Below are positions 24,974-33,506 of a DNA stretch of 64,000 bases, piece after piece. Source of the DNA: Rhizobium sp. AC27/96. Its GTDB lineage: Bacteria; Pseudomonadota; Alphaproteobacteria; Rhizobiales; Rhizobiaceae. Position 1 is the first letter of the stretch. Every line of letters begins with the position of its first letter. The stretch is taken from the NCBI RefSeq assembly GCF_001692325.1, contig NZ_LXKN01000021.1, positions 20,391-84,390 on the forward strand, read 5' to 3'. The notes under the pieces are model-generated. The model did not search any database, was not told the origin of the DNA, and saw only the letters and a program-made list of their open reading frames with translations. The translations under genes and the position numbers were made by a program.

Positions 24974-26121
24974 TACGAACCCGCCTCGTCTGTCGAGAAC
25001 AGCGGCGACACCAGCCGCAGCAGCCTCTGAAGGAAAGGGTTGCGATGACGGAAGAACATCGCATTGGCGGTCAGCTTGCTGCCGAGACGTATCTTGTTCT
25101 CGTAATAGGCCTGGCCACTCTGGTAACGGCTTATGCCATGCTCCAGGCAGTAGCGCAGGTTGGTGAACCAGCTGAGGAAGTAGAGATTATAGGGCCGCCC
25201 CTTGTCTCCTTCCATGCAGAAGAACTTGTCGATGGCGATGCGATCGTCATGCACGATCAGATTGGCGGCAAGCAGCTGGTCTTCGACAAAATAGAAGGCG
25301 CAATAGGAGCGGCCACTCATGCGGGTAAGAATTCCCTCGAAATATTCGGGGGTAAGCTCCTCGAACTGCCAATCGCTGCGATTGCGCGTATCGTGGTAGA
25401 GCGCCACCACCTGCGGCAGGAATGATCCGAAATCCGTCCTGATCTCCACCCGCACCTGTTCGAAGGACTTCAGCTTGCGGCGCATATCCTTGCGGGTGCC
25501 GGCGGAAAGCTTGCCGAGATATTCGTCGATCGTCTTGAAATCGATGTCGAGCCAGGCCGTCGGCAAGCCACCGATCGAGGCATAGCCATGCGTGGATAGC
25601 GGTGCGGCAAACTCGGTCGAGAACTGTTCGGGAATATCCTTCAGCCCGACCAGCGCGCAACGCTCCGTCGCGGCAAACTGTTCGAAGAAGGACAGCATTT
25701 CGGTAAACAGCAGGCTGCGGCGCTCGTCCGGCACATCCGGATGAAAGCCGATCGCCCCCGTCTCGGTGCAGGGTGAGCCCAGGCAGGCGAGGCGCAGCTT
25801 CAGGAAATTCGGGAAATAGCGCTGCACGCGGCGCACGGACCGGCGCAGGAAACCTTCTTCCAGCGTCGTGTCCAGAGCATAGAGGCAGAGAAAGGCCGGC
25901 ATGGCGGCACTGATGCGCCCGTCCTCGACGACGGTGATATACCGCCATTCGAAGCCCTCGATACCGGCTTCCTCGATCGCAAGCAGGCAATCATAATCTT
26001 CGACCTGCCCATGAAAACAGGCATTCCACGCATCGCGGCCGATCGCGCGGATGCTGAAATGAACTTCCGTCACCGGATTGGTTGGCGGATTGGGCACAAG
26101 CTTAAGCAGCGGCTGCGACAT
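24973..26121 (-). CDS. GNAT/BioF2-type acyltransferase
   Basis: 382 aa, much longer than a simple GNAT. The C-terminal half matches the BioF2-like acetyltransferase (Pfam GNAT_6 type) fold: TRKDMRRKLKSF, then CAFYFVEDQLLAANLIVHDD and the RYQSGQAYYENKIRLGSKL segment. The N-terminal half has a second weak GNAT-like fold, as in FemX and DUF482 proteins. It may transfer an acyl group to an amine. The start at 26121 overlaps the hydrolase gene by 20 nt. The acyl donor and acceptor are unknown. Confidence 0.8.
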   Translation of the reverse strand: MSQPLLKLVPNPPTNPVTEVHFSIRAIGRDAWNACFHGQVEDYDCLLAIEEAGIEGFEWRYITVVEDGRISAAMPAFLCLYALDTTLEEGFLRRSVRRVQRYFPNFLKLRLACLGSPCTETGAIGFHPDVPDERRSLLFTEMLSFFEQFAATERCALVGLKDIPEQFSTEFAAPLSTHGYASIGGLPTAWLDIDFKTIDEYLGKLSAGTRKDMRRKLKSFEQVRVEIRTDFGSFLPQVVALYHDTRNRSDWQFEELTPEYFEGILTRMSGRSYCAFYFVEDQLLAANLIVHDDRIAIDKFFCMEGDKGRPYNLYFLSWFTNLRYCLEHGISRYQSGQAYYENKIRLGSKLTANAMFFRHRNPFLQRLLRLVSPLFSTDEAGS

Positions 26122-26917
26122 GACGCGCCTCAAAGAAATCCGCGGTAAAATCAGCCACCTGGCGATGCTGTCGATCCACATGGATCATATGATAGCTGTC
26201 CTTGATCCACTTCAGCTCGTGCGGGCTGCCAATGTGATCGGAAATGTAACGGGCATGCTTCGGGCTGGCGAGATCATCATCCTCGGCATGCAGGATCAGC
26301 GTCGGCGTCTGCATGTCGGGCAGCTTGCCTCTGAGTGTCTTGCCCAGCCGGTGCATCTCGACCAGGCCCTTGCCGGGAAATCGTTCCAGAACGCCCTCGC
26401 TCGCCATGCCTTCGATCAGCCGCCGCATCCGCTCGTCCTTGATCCCGAGCGAAGCCGTCTCGCTGAAGCTCAGGCGATCAAGGAAGGGCACGCGCGACAG
26501 CCAGCCGATCTGCGATGCCAGAAGCGGGTAGTAGAAAGGAACATCCCAGCCGTCATAGCTGAAGCAGGGCGAGTAGATGGCCACCGCGCCGATCTTGCCC
26601 GGCTGCTGCTCGGCGGCCAGCATAGCAAGCTTGCCGCCAACGCAGATACCGGCGGCGAAGACTTCCTGCGTCCTTGAGGCCAGCAACGCCGATGCTTCGA
26701 CGACACTTTCAAGCCAATCCTGCCAGCGCGAGCCGCGCAGCGTCTTGACGTCGACGCCGTGACCGGCCAGCAGCGGCGCATAGACACTGTAACCCCTGCG
26801 ATTGAGGTGACGGGCAACCAGCTTCATTTCGGCCGGCGCCCCCGTCAACCCATGCACGAGGAGAACGCCCTTGCCGTTTGAGCCTTCCATGAAGAAGCTC
26901 AACTCATCAGCTTTCAT
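26102..26917 (-). CDS. Alpha/beta hydrolase with cysteine nucleophile
   Basis: 271 aa. LLVHGLTGAPAE forms the oxyanion loop. The nucleophile elbow reads GICVGG, with Cys92 where lipases and esterases carry Ser. The Asp is in the AEDDD run (213-215) and the His is probably 243 (SYHMIH). The closest architecture is Est30-like carboxylesterases, but a Cys elbow is typical of dienelactone hydrolases. It overlaps the desaturase gene by 11 nt and the GNAT gene by 20 nt. It may act as a thioesterase or acyltransferase on a lipid intermediate. Confidence 0.85.
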   Translation of the reverse strand: MKADELSFFMEGSNGKGVLLVHGLTGAPAEMKLVARHLNRRGYSVYAPLLAGHGVDVKTLRGSRWQDWLESVVEASALLASRTQEVFAAGICVGGKLAMLAAEQQPGKIGAVAIYSPCFSYDGWDVPFYYPLLASQIGWLSRVPFLDRLSFSETASLGIKDERMRRLIEGMASEGVLERFPGKGLVEMHRLGKTLRGKLPDMQTPTLILHAEDDDLASPKHARYISDHIGSPHELKWIKDSYHMIHVDRQHRQVADFTADFFEARHVAAAA

Positions 26918-27779
26918 GAGACAGCTCCGACTGCCGGTTTTCCTTGGCCATGAAGCCAAGCGCATGGCAGGTGCTGATCACATGCGTGCCGGCCTTTTCC
27001 TGCTCGTCCTTGATCTGCTCGTGCAGTGTCGGCAGCTTCGTCCAGTGGGTGCGAGGCCGATAGTGGTGTTCGGCATGATAGCCATTGCCGAACCAGAGCC
27101 AGTTGTAGAAGGGCTTGTGGCTGGAAACGCCCCAGGCGATCGGCTCGTCCGGATCGCCATGCAGGTGCTCATAGTAGCCGTTCAGCGACGACAGGCAGTT
27201 GCCGATATAATAGAAAGGCACGAAGAACAGCACGGCCTTCCAGTCATAGATCAGCGCGAGCGCCGCAAGACCCAGGAAGAAGAAGAGCTCGAACCGGCCC
27301 CAGGCCGCATCGAAGGGGCGGCGGCGGGCGATGGCCTTGTGGATGTCGCCGAGGCTGTCGCGGAAGAAACTCAGCAACGTGTAGGACCAGACATTCTCGG
27401 GCTGGCCGTCACGGCCGTGACGATAGATCGACAGCAGATCGACGGTATCGCCCTTTTCATCCGGCCGGTCGCTGTTGCCGGAATGATGGCGCATATGCAC
27501 CCAGTGATAATAGGTCTGCGAGAAGCCGATCGCGACGGATTCCAGCAGGCTGAAGGCGTAGTTCATCCAACGCGCCTTGAAATAGGGCGTATGAATGAAA
27601 TTGTGCGAGATGCTGTTGATGTTCCAGGAGATCGACACGGCATAGAGGCAGCCGAGAATCACGGAAACCCACAGCGGACGGCTTTCGAAGCCGACGATCA
27701 GATAGACATCGAAAGCGAGATGCGCGACGGCAGCCAGTACCGGCGCGACATCCCATCTGGAGTGCGCAAAGATTTTCAT
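26907..27779 (-). CDS. Membrane fatty acid desaturase
   Basis: 290 aa with about four TM helices. All three histidine boxes that bind the diiron centre are present: HNFIH (59-63), HMRHH (95-99) and HAEHH (235-239). Enzymes of this group desaturate or hydroxylate acyl chains or other hydrophobic substrates at the membrane with O2. Its start overlaps the stop of the preceding SMR-like gene by 4 nt. The adjacent Cfa-like gene could act on the double bond formed. Confidence 0.9.
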   Translation of the reverse strand: MKIFAHSRWDVAPVLAAVAHLAFDVYLIVGFESRPLWVSVILGCLYAVSISWNINSISHNFIHTPYFKARWMNYAFSLLESVAIGFSQTYYHWVHMRHHSGNSDRPDEKGDTVDLLSIYRHGRDGQPENVWSYTLLSFFRDSLGDIHKAIARRRPFDAAWGRFELFFFLGLAALALIYDWKAVLFFVPFYYIGNCLSSLNGYYEHLHGDPDEPIAWGVSSHKPFYNWLWFGNGYHAEHHYRPRTHWTKLPTLHEQIKDEQEKAGTHVISTCHALGFMAKENRQSELSHES

Positions 27780-28129
27780 AGTCCGGTAACTCCCACACAG
27801 GCCACGCCAGCGGTCACGAAGAACACGCCCGTCGCGTGACGTAGGTTGATGTTTTCCTTGAAGATTACGGCCCCGGCAAACACGATGACGACATAGCTCA
27901 GCGCCATAAGGGGAAAGGCGATGGTGAGCGGTACGCGCTCGAGCACTGCCGTCCAGGCAAAAAGCTCGACAGCCCAGAACACAATGCCGAGCCAGGTCAC
28001 GGGCTTGGCCAGCGCCGAAAGCAGCGCATGCTCGTTGGCCGACTGCTTGAAGCAGACCTCGCGCGCGGTCTCCGCCAGCACGCAGAAGAGTATGAGCCCA
28101 AGCATGGGCAGCGTCAGGCTACCTGTCAT
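27776..28129 (-). CDS. Four-TM SMR/EamA-like small transporter (first of the operon)
   Basis: 117 aa, four TM segments. ETAREVCFKQSANEH with an early Glu resembles the membrane-embedded Glu of SMR proteins (EmrE Glu14), and PLMALSYVVIVFAGAVIFKE is the EamA-type hairpin. It overlaps its neighbours by 4 nt on both sides. It probably flips or exports the operon's product together with the 141-aa paralogue. Confidence 0.84.
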   Translation of the reverse strand: MTGSLTLPMLGLILFCVLAETAREVCFKQSANEHALLSALAKPVTWLGIVFWAVELFAWTAVLERVPLTIAFPLMALSYVVIVFAGAVIFKENINLRHATGVFFVTAGVACVGVTGL

Positions 28130-29079
28130 TCCATATACTCCGCCAGCACTTCCAGCAGCGCGTGATTGGCGGCGCTGTTGATGTTTCTGGTCGTTTCGGC
28201 ACCCTGCCGGATGCGCGGCTGGTCGATCAGGATCTCGGCCCGCTTCATCAGCTTGGTGCGCAGGCTGCCAGCATAACTCGGAACAGAATAATCCCCGATG
28301 ACATCCGCACCGATGATGCGATGGCGGCTGCCGATTTCGCTGATCAGGGCCAGAAGATAGGGCAGCCGCATGCGGCCCTGGTCCCAGTTCGTCACGGCGT
28401 CATCCGCCGCCAGAACATCCTTGTCGATCGTCACGTAAACCGCTTCGGTACGAATGCGGCTGAGCATGCGGTCGATGAAATTCTCTTCGCCGATCTCCGC
28501 GATCGATTTCCAGTGCAGAGCGCCCTTTTCCTGCCGGTAGCTGGCGCCGGTGCCATAGTCGGCAAGAACGCGGCTCGGCGGATGCTCGTAAGGATAAAGC
28601 TCGAGCTTGCCCTCGCCGAGCCAGTGGAGGTTGGCTCCCTTGCGCTCGGGGCTGCGAAGATCGCTGCTGCAGACGCCGATGGTAATGACCTTCTGGATAT
28701 TGGCATTGGCAAGGGCACTGTTGACCCAGGAACCGCAATGCAGGCCGCCGTCGAAGGTCACCCAATCCGGATGGTTGTCGAAATGGATCAGCGTCGCGGG
28801 GCCAGGCTGACGTTCCAGCGCGCCATCGAGGAGCATCGCCGTGATGTGATGGAAGTCGCCGGACCCCATGAAGCAGAGCTGCGGGTCCTTACCCGTCGCA
28901 GGCGTATTCTTGACGATTTCGCGGCTGAGATTGGCCAGGGCATTCTGCTTGCCCCAAAGCCGGACCTCACGCCCCGCATCCTTGTCGAAATACTGGTGCG
29001 CGCCGGCAAACTTGCAGGCGCGCACGAAATCCGGCTGCAACTCCAGCGCATCATCGAGATGAAGAAGCAGGAGTTGCAA
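28126..29079 (-). CDS. Arginase/agmatinase-family ureohydrolase
   Basis: 317 aa. Metal-binding motifs of the ureohydrolase fold are visible in order: GSGDFHH (72-78), HFDNHPD with Asp101, His103 and Asp105, and TIDKD with Asp219 and Asp221. All Mn ligands are therefore present. Family members release urea from guanidino groups, or formamide from formiminoglutamate. The N-terminus and the substrate loops differ from classical arginases, so the substrate is open. It starts 4 nt after the aminotransferase stop and overlaps the next gene by 4 nt. Confidence 0.85.
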   Translation of the reverse strand: MQLLLLHLDDALELQPDFVRACKFAGAHQYFDKDAGREVRLWGKQNALANLSREIVKNTPATGKDPQLCFMGSGDFHHITAMLLDGALERQPGPATLIHFDNHPDWVTFDGGLHCGSWVNSALANANIQKVITIGVCSSDLRSPERKGANLHWLGEGKLELYPYEHPPSRVLADYGTGASYRQEKGALHWKSIAEIGEENFIDRMLSRIRTEAVYVTIDKDVLAADDAVTNWDQGRMRLPYLLALISEIGSRHRIIGADVIGDYSVPSYAGSLRTKLMKRAEILIDQPRIRQGAETTRNINSAANHALLEVLAEYME

Positions 29080-29083
29080 TCTC

Positions 29084-30502
29084 TTATCTCCGGGCAGCGC
29101 GCGTCAGAAGCTGATCGAGCAGGTTAAGTGCCAGATCGATCTCTTCGCGGGTGATGAGCAGGTTCGGCGCGAAGGTGATGACGTTCTTGTGGTAGCCGCC
29201 GACATCGAGCACGAGGCCGTATGTCTTGCCGCCGACCTGAAGATCGCCCTTCATGCCCTCGTCGCACATCCAGTCCATCGTCGCCTTACTGGGCGTGTAG
29301 CTGTCTTCCTCGCAGATTTCCATGCGCAGCGCGAGGCCGAGGCCATCTACTTCGCCGACAATGGCGTGGCGCTTCTGGAGCTGCTGCAGGCCGTCGAGGA
29401 AGTGAGCGCCCTTCTCCATGATGGCGGCGCCGAAATCTTGCTCTTCCAGCATCTTCATGGTTTCGAGCGCGACTGCCGTTCCCATCGGGTTGCTGGCGAA
29501 GGTCGAATGCGTGGAGCCGGGCGGGAAGACGGTCGGGTTGATCATTTCTTCCTTCGCCCAGACGCCGGATAGCGGGTTGAGGCCGTTGGTGATCGCCTTG
29601 CCGAAGACCAGCGCATCCGGCGAAACGCCGAAATGCTCGATCGACCACAGCTTGCCGGTGCGATAGACGCCCATCTGGATTTCGTCGACGACGAGCAGGA
29701 TGCCGTGATCGTCCAGAACCTTCTTCAGTTCCACGAAGAAGTTCATCGGCGGAATGACATAGCCGCCCGTGCCCTGGATCGGCTCGATATAGAAAGCGGC
29801 ATATTCGGACTTGCCGGCCTTCGGGTCCCAGACGCCATTATATTCGCTCTCGAACAGGCGGGCGAATTTCTGGACGCAGTAATGGCCGTATTCTTCCTTC
29901 GACATGCCCTTCGGGCCACGGAAGTAATAGGGGAATTCGACGAACTGGGCGCGGTCGCCGAAATGGCCGTAGCGGCGGCGGTAACGATAGCTCGAGGTGA
30001 TCGCCGAAGCGCCGAGCGTACGGCCGTGATAGCCGCCCTCGAAGGCGAACATAAGGCTCTTGCCGCCGGTGTAGTTACGCACCAGCTTCAGCGAATCCTC
30101 GACGGCCTGCGAACCGCCGACGTTGAAATGAACGCGGCCCTTGTGCCCGAACTTGCGCTCGGCGTCCTGCGCGATCATGGCTGCAAGCTCGACCTTCTCG
30201 CGGTGGAGATACTGCGAGGCGACCTGCGGCAACACGTCGAGCTGGCGGTGAGCCGCAGCATTCAGACGCTCGTTGCGGTAGCCGAAGTTGACGGCGGAAT
30301 ACCACATCTGCAGATCCAGGAATGGCGTTCCCGTACTGTCATACACGAAGGAACCTTCGCATCCTTCGAAGAATTTCGGCTTGTCGGTATAGTGAACGGT
30401 ATCGCCATGGGAGCAATAGACTTCCTCAAGCGCGCGCAATTCTTCTTCGGAGCGGACGGACTCGGTCACGCCGCTGAAGGCTTCGGCTACATTCGTTTTC
30501 AT
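29084..30502 (-). CDS. Class III PLP aminotransferase
   Basis: 472 aa. The PLP lysine is Lys302 in VFGKAITNGLNPLSG, with VVDEIQMG (Asp273) binding the pyridine nitrogen and GGSQAVEDSLKLVRN contacting the phosphate. Such enzymes transfer the omega-amino group of ornithine, GABA, diaminobutyrate or putrescine-like amines. The C-terminal region (from about 400) has an unusual Lys/Gly-rich insertion. It lies 20 nt after the HAD gene and 4 nt before the ureohydrolase gene, fitting a pathway that builds or remodels an amino or guanidino group. Confidence 0.88.
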   Translation of the reverse strand: MKTNVAEAFSGVTESVRSEEELRALEEVYCSHGDTVHYTDKPKFFEGCEGSFVYDSTGTPFLDLQMWYSAVNFGYRNERLNAAAHRQLDVLPQVASQYLHREKVELAAMIAQDAERKFGHKGRVHFNVGGSQAVEDSLKLVRNYTGGKSLMFAFEGGYHGRTLGASAITSSYRYRRRYGHFGDRAQFVEFPYYFRGPKGMSKEEYGHYCVQKFARLFESEYNGVWDPKAGKSEYAAFYIEPIQGTGGYVIPPMNFFVELKKVLDDHGILLVVDEIQMGVYRTGKLWSIEHFGVSPDALVFGKAITNGLNPLSGVWAKEEMINPTVFPPGSTHSTFASNPMGTAVALETMKMLEEQDFGAAIMEKGAHFLDGLQQLQKRHAIVGEVDGLGLALRMEICEEDSYTPSKATMDWMCDEGMKGDLQVGGKTYGLVLDVGGYHKNVITFAPNLLITREEIDLALNLLDQLLTRAARR

Positions 30503-30522
30503 TCAATGCCTCTCGGTCAAAT

Positions 30523-31206
30523 TCACGCTGTCTTGAAATGCGGCAGCGCACGGGAGCGTCGCTCGACGCTCGGGAGAACGGCTTCCATCTTTGGAAGCAG
30601 ATCGGAAAAGTCTTCGAAACCGACATAGGGAATGTCGTTTTCTTCGCAGTAGTCGACGAGCTTCGCCTTCGCGAACACGAGGTCGACCTTGTCGGAAACG
30701 CAGAAATCGCTTCGCCCGTCGCCGATATAGACCTGGAGGTCGTTGCTATCGACAACACGACATTTGCAGACGCCGGCGCCGGATACGCAGCCCGTCGCCT
30801 GAAACGGCGGGAACAGCGAATAGGCCTCGCGGCCCTGACTGACGCTGCAGGTCAGCACATTGGCAACGATCGGGAGGCCGTCGATACCGTGACGCGCCAG
30901 AATCCGGCGAATGAAATAGTCGACGCCATCACTGACGACGGTCACGGGCAGTTCGCCTTTGCGGCAATAGGACAGGAAGCTTTCGAAACCCGGATCGATC
31001 GACACCGTGTCGAGAAATTGATCGAGTTCCGTCCTGCTGGCCTGAATGAGAGCGATCTGCCGGCGCATGCACTCGCCGGAACCGATCTGTCCCTGCTTCC
31101 AGAGCCGCTCGATGTCTTCCCACTCGGAACCGGCGAAACGGGTTAACACCATATCCGTCGCGTCTTCGATGGATATGGTTCCATCAAAATCGCAAAACAC
31201 CTGCAT
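30523..31206 (-). CDS. HAD-IB phosphatase, MtnX/PHOSPHO-like
   Basis: 227 aa. Motif I CDFDGTIS (Asp6, Asp8), motif II VVSDG and motif III YIGDGRSD place it in the HAD-IB family with phosphoserine phosphatase, MtnX and phosphoethanolamine/phosphocholine phosphatase. It has a small helical cap after motif I. It is the first gene of the nine-gene operon, 105 nt downstream of the sensor kinase gene, and could produce the alcohol or amine that starts the pathway. Confidence 0.87.
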   Translation of the reverse strand: MQVFCDFDGTISIEDATDMVLTRFAGSEWEDIERLWKQGQIGSGECMRRQIALIQASRTELDQFLDTVSIDPGFESFLSYCRKGELPVTVVSDGVDYFIRRILARHGIDGLPIVANVLTCSVSQGREAYSLFPPFQATGCVSGAGVCKCRVVDSNDLQVYIGDGRSDFCVSDKVDLVFAKAKLVDYCEENDIPYVGFEDFSDLLPKMEAVLPSVERRSRALPHFKTA

Positions 31207-31311
31207 GAAAATGCCCTTTCGCCTTATCCTAAGTTGCGTCTAACAACCTCGGATGAGCCGGGCATGAGCGGAAAATGAAGCGAGAATGAAAAACGATGAG
31301 AAGTTGATTTA

Positions 31312-32688
31312 TTAGTTTGCCAGCAATCTCAGGTCTACTTGGAGACCCTTGCTCCAACGCGGCGTGGAAAGCTCTACCGTCGCCGAAAGCCGGTCCGCCG
31401 TATCGGCGACGATGGCAAGCCCAAGCCCGGCGCCTTCGCTATGAAGCGTGTTGAGCCGGTAGAACCGCTGGAACACCGCCTCCCGCTCATGCAGAGGGAT
31501 ACCAGGCCCGCTGTCGCTGATCGAAACCTGGCCGAAACCGTCTTCCGACGAGATCGAGACCCTGATCTTGCCGCCGACAGGCGTGTATTTGATGGCGTTG
31601 TCCAGAAGGTTGGTGACCAGCAAACGCATCAGCGATTCGTCGGTCTTGACCTCGACCTTTTCGTCGCCCTCCAGCACCACGTCGAGCTCGCGGCTCGTGA
31701 TGATGTTGCCGAATTCGGCAAGCACGGACGCAACCAGATGATAAACCATGACCGATGTCGGATTAAGAGGGTGATGGCTCACCCTCGCCAGCCGCAGCAA
31801 TTGCTCGATCAGGTGCGTCGCGTGGTTGTTGCTGGCGACCAGGTCGGCGACGATCGCCTGCCGCTCGTGCTCGTTGTCGCTGTTTCCAAGCATCTGTAGC
31901 AGCAGCTTCACGCTGGCCTGCGGCGTGCGCAGCTGATGCGCGGCCAGATCCGAAAAGCGCCGTTCGAGCGTCAGCGACTGGGCAAGCTTTTCCAGCAATT
32001 GATTGATCGAGCGGCCGAGCGGAAGCAGGTCGCGCGGCAGCCCTTCGACCGGGATTGCCGAGAGGTCGTCGGGCGATCGGGTGCGGATCTGCCGCACCAC
32101 CCCGTGGATCGTGCGCAGGCCGCTGTTGATGCCGAGCCAGATAAGAAAGCCGATGACCGGCACGAGCATCAAAAGCGGAAAGAAGAGATTGAGCAGGATA
32201 TTGGAGACGAGCGTTTCGCGAAGCGCGATCTTTTCGCCAAGCTCGATCACGATGGTCGTGTTCGGGATCGGCAGCGAATAGACGCGCCAGTCCTCGCCGC
32301 CATAGACCAGGGTGGTGAACCCTACCTTCTGCTGCGGTACGTCGGAGAGAAAGGCCGTGCTACTGTAGAAACGGATATTGCCGTCGACCCAGGCGCGAAA
32401 CATGTGCGCATCGGCATAGTCATCGGCGTCCTCGTTGAAGGCCAGCTGATTGTCCATGTTGAAGTCGATGTCGTCGATCTGCTTTGCCCCATGCCCTGGA
32501 TTCTTCTCCAGCGGACGGCGCAGCAAGCTCCAGATGACGTTCGCATCGTCGATCAGCTGGGCATCGTAGATATTGTTGATTTCCCGCGTCGCGCTGTTGA
32601 AGGCAAAGGCGGCAATCACGACGATGGTCACGACGACGACCGGTGCGATCCGGAGAAACAGGTTGCGGGTAAGAGTGGAATTGTTCAT
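31312..32688 (-). CDS. Sensor histidine kinase
   Basis: 458 aa. Two TM helices (about 13-31 and 169-190) frame a 135-residue periplasmic sensor domain. A HAMP region, the H-box AAHQLRTP with His251 and the HATPase boxes follow (NLLDNAIKYTP, SDSGPGIP, GAGLGLAIV). It is a QseC/TctE-like kinase. The start overlaps the response-regulator stop by 4 nt. The nine-gene operon follows in the same direction 105 nt downstream, so it may sense a stimulus relevant to that pathway. Confidence 0.92.
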   Translation of the reverse strand: MNNSTLTRNLFLRIAPVVVVTIVVIAAFAFNSATREINNIYDAQLIDDANVIWSLLRRPLEKNPGHGAKQIDDIDFNMDNQLAFNEDADDYADAHMFRAWVDGNIRFYSSTAFLSDVPQQKVGFTTLVYGGEDWRVYSLPIPNTTIVIELGEKIALRETLVSNILLNLFFPLLMLVPVIGFLIWLGINSGLRTIHGVVRQIRTRSPDDLSAIPVEGLPRDLLPLGRSINQLLEKLAQSLTLERRFSDLAAHQLRTPQASVKLLLQMLGNSDNEHERQAIVADLVASNNHATHLIEQLLRLARVSHHPLNPTSVMVYHLVASVLAEFGNIITSRELDVVLEGDEKVEVKTDESLMRLLVTNLLDNAIKYTPVGGKIRVSISSEDGFGQVSISDSGPGIPLHEREAVFQRFYRLNTLHSEGAGLGLAIVADTADRLSATVELSTPRWSKGLQVDLRLLAN

Positions 32689-33353
32689 CGCTCGATCATG
32701 TAGCCGACGCCGCGGATCGATTTGATGAAATCGGTGCCGAGCTTCTTGCGCAGATTATAAATGGTCACTTCGATCGTGTTGCTCTCGACGGTATTCTCGG
32801 CGTCGTAAAGCGCATATTCAATATCGTTCTTCGTGACATAACGGCCGCTGCGTTCCATCAAGAGCTTCAGGAGATGGAACTCCTTCGCTGTCGTATGTAC
32901 CTGCGCATTGGCCTTTCGCGCGACCATGGCCGATGGATCGACCTCGACATCGCCACAGCGAATGACGCTTTCGGTCCTGCCGTCACGCCGGCGAATGAGC
33001 GCGCGCAGGCGTGCCAGCAATTCATCCAGATCGAAGGGCTTGACCAGATAGTCATCCGCGCCTTCATCCAGGCCCTCAACCTTCTGGCGAACCGAATCGA
33101 GCGCCGTCAGCAACAGCACCGGCACGGAATTGCCGCGCTGGCGGATGCGGCGCAACACTTCCATGCCGCCGAGCTGCGGCAGATTGATATCGAGCACGAT
33201 CGCCGCGAAGTGAGAATGCTGGGCCGCCTCGAGACCGGATTCACCATCGCGCATCCAGTCTACGCCATAGGCATGCTTCTCCAGCGCCTTCTTGAGCGAT
33301 GACCCGAGAATATTGTCGTCTTCAACTAGCAAAACACGCACGATCGACCCCAT
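32685..33353 (-). CDS. OmpR-family response regulator
   Basis: 222 aa. The receiver has Glu11-Asp12-Asp13, phospho-acceptor Asp55 (VLDINLPQ), the conserved Thr in LLTALD, and Lys in LVKPF. The C-terminal winged helix (HTTAKEFHLLKLLMERSG, VTIYNLRKKLG) binds DNA. Two starts are possible: ATG 33353 without a clear ribosome-binding site, or GTG 33341 with GGGG 7 nt upstream. It forms an operon with the kinase. Confidence 0.92.
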   Translation of the reverse strand: MGSIVRVLLVEDDNILGSSLKKALEKHAYGVDWMRDGESGLEAAQHSHFAAIVLDINLPQLGGMEVLRRIRQRGNSVPVLLLTALDSVRQKVEGLDEGADDYLVKPFDLDELLARLRALIRRRDGRTESVIRCGDVEVDPSAMVARKANAQVHTTAKEFHLLKLLMERSGRYVTKNDIEYALYDAENTVESNTIEVTIYNLRKKLGTDFIKSIRGVGYMIER

Positions 33354-33506
33354 TTAGCCGAGAAATTCTGTCGTCGATGTGGGCTGCAATTGGAGCGGCC
33401 TTGTGGCAAAGCTATGACGGATCATTTCCACCGGCAAGGGCCGCGAAAAAGCGTGCTGTCCCGGCAGGCGCCCGAAGCTGCTCCGGAAAGATCCCAGGCC
33501 GCAATC

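Noticed and set aside
23208..25064. A 618-codon open frame on the minus strand
   Set aside because: Its N-terminal part overlaps the SMR-like and GNAT genes in another frame; the Cfa-like protein starts at 24551.
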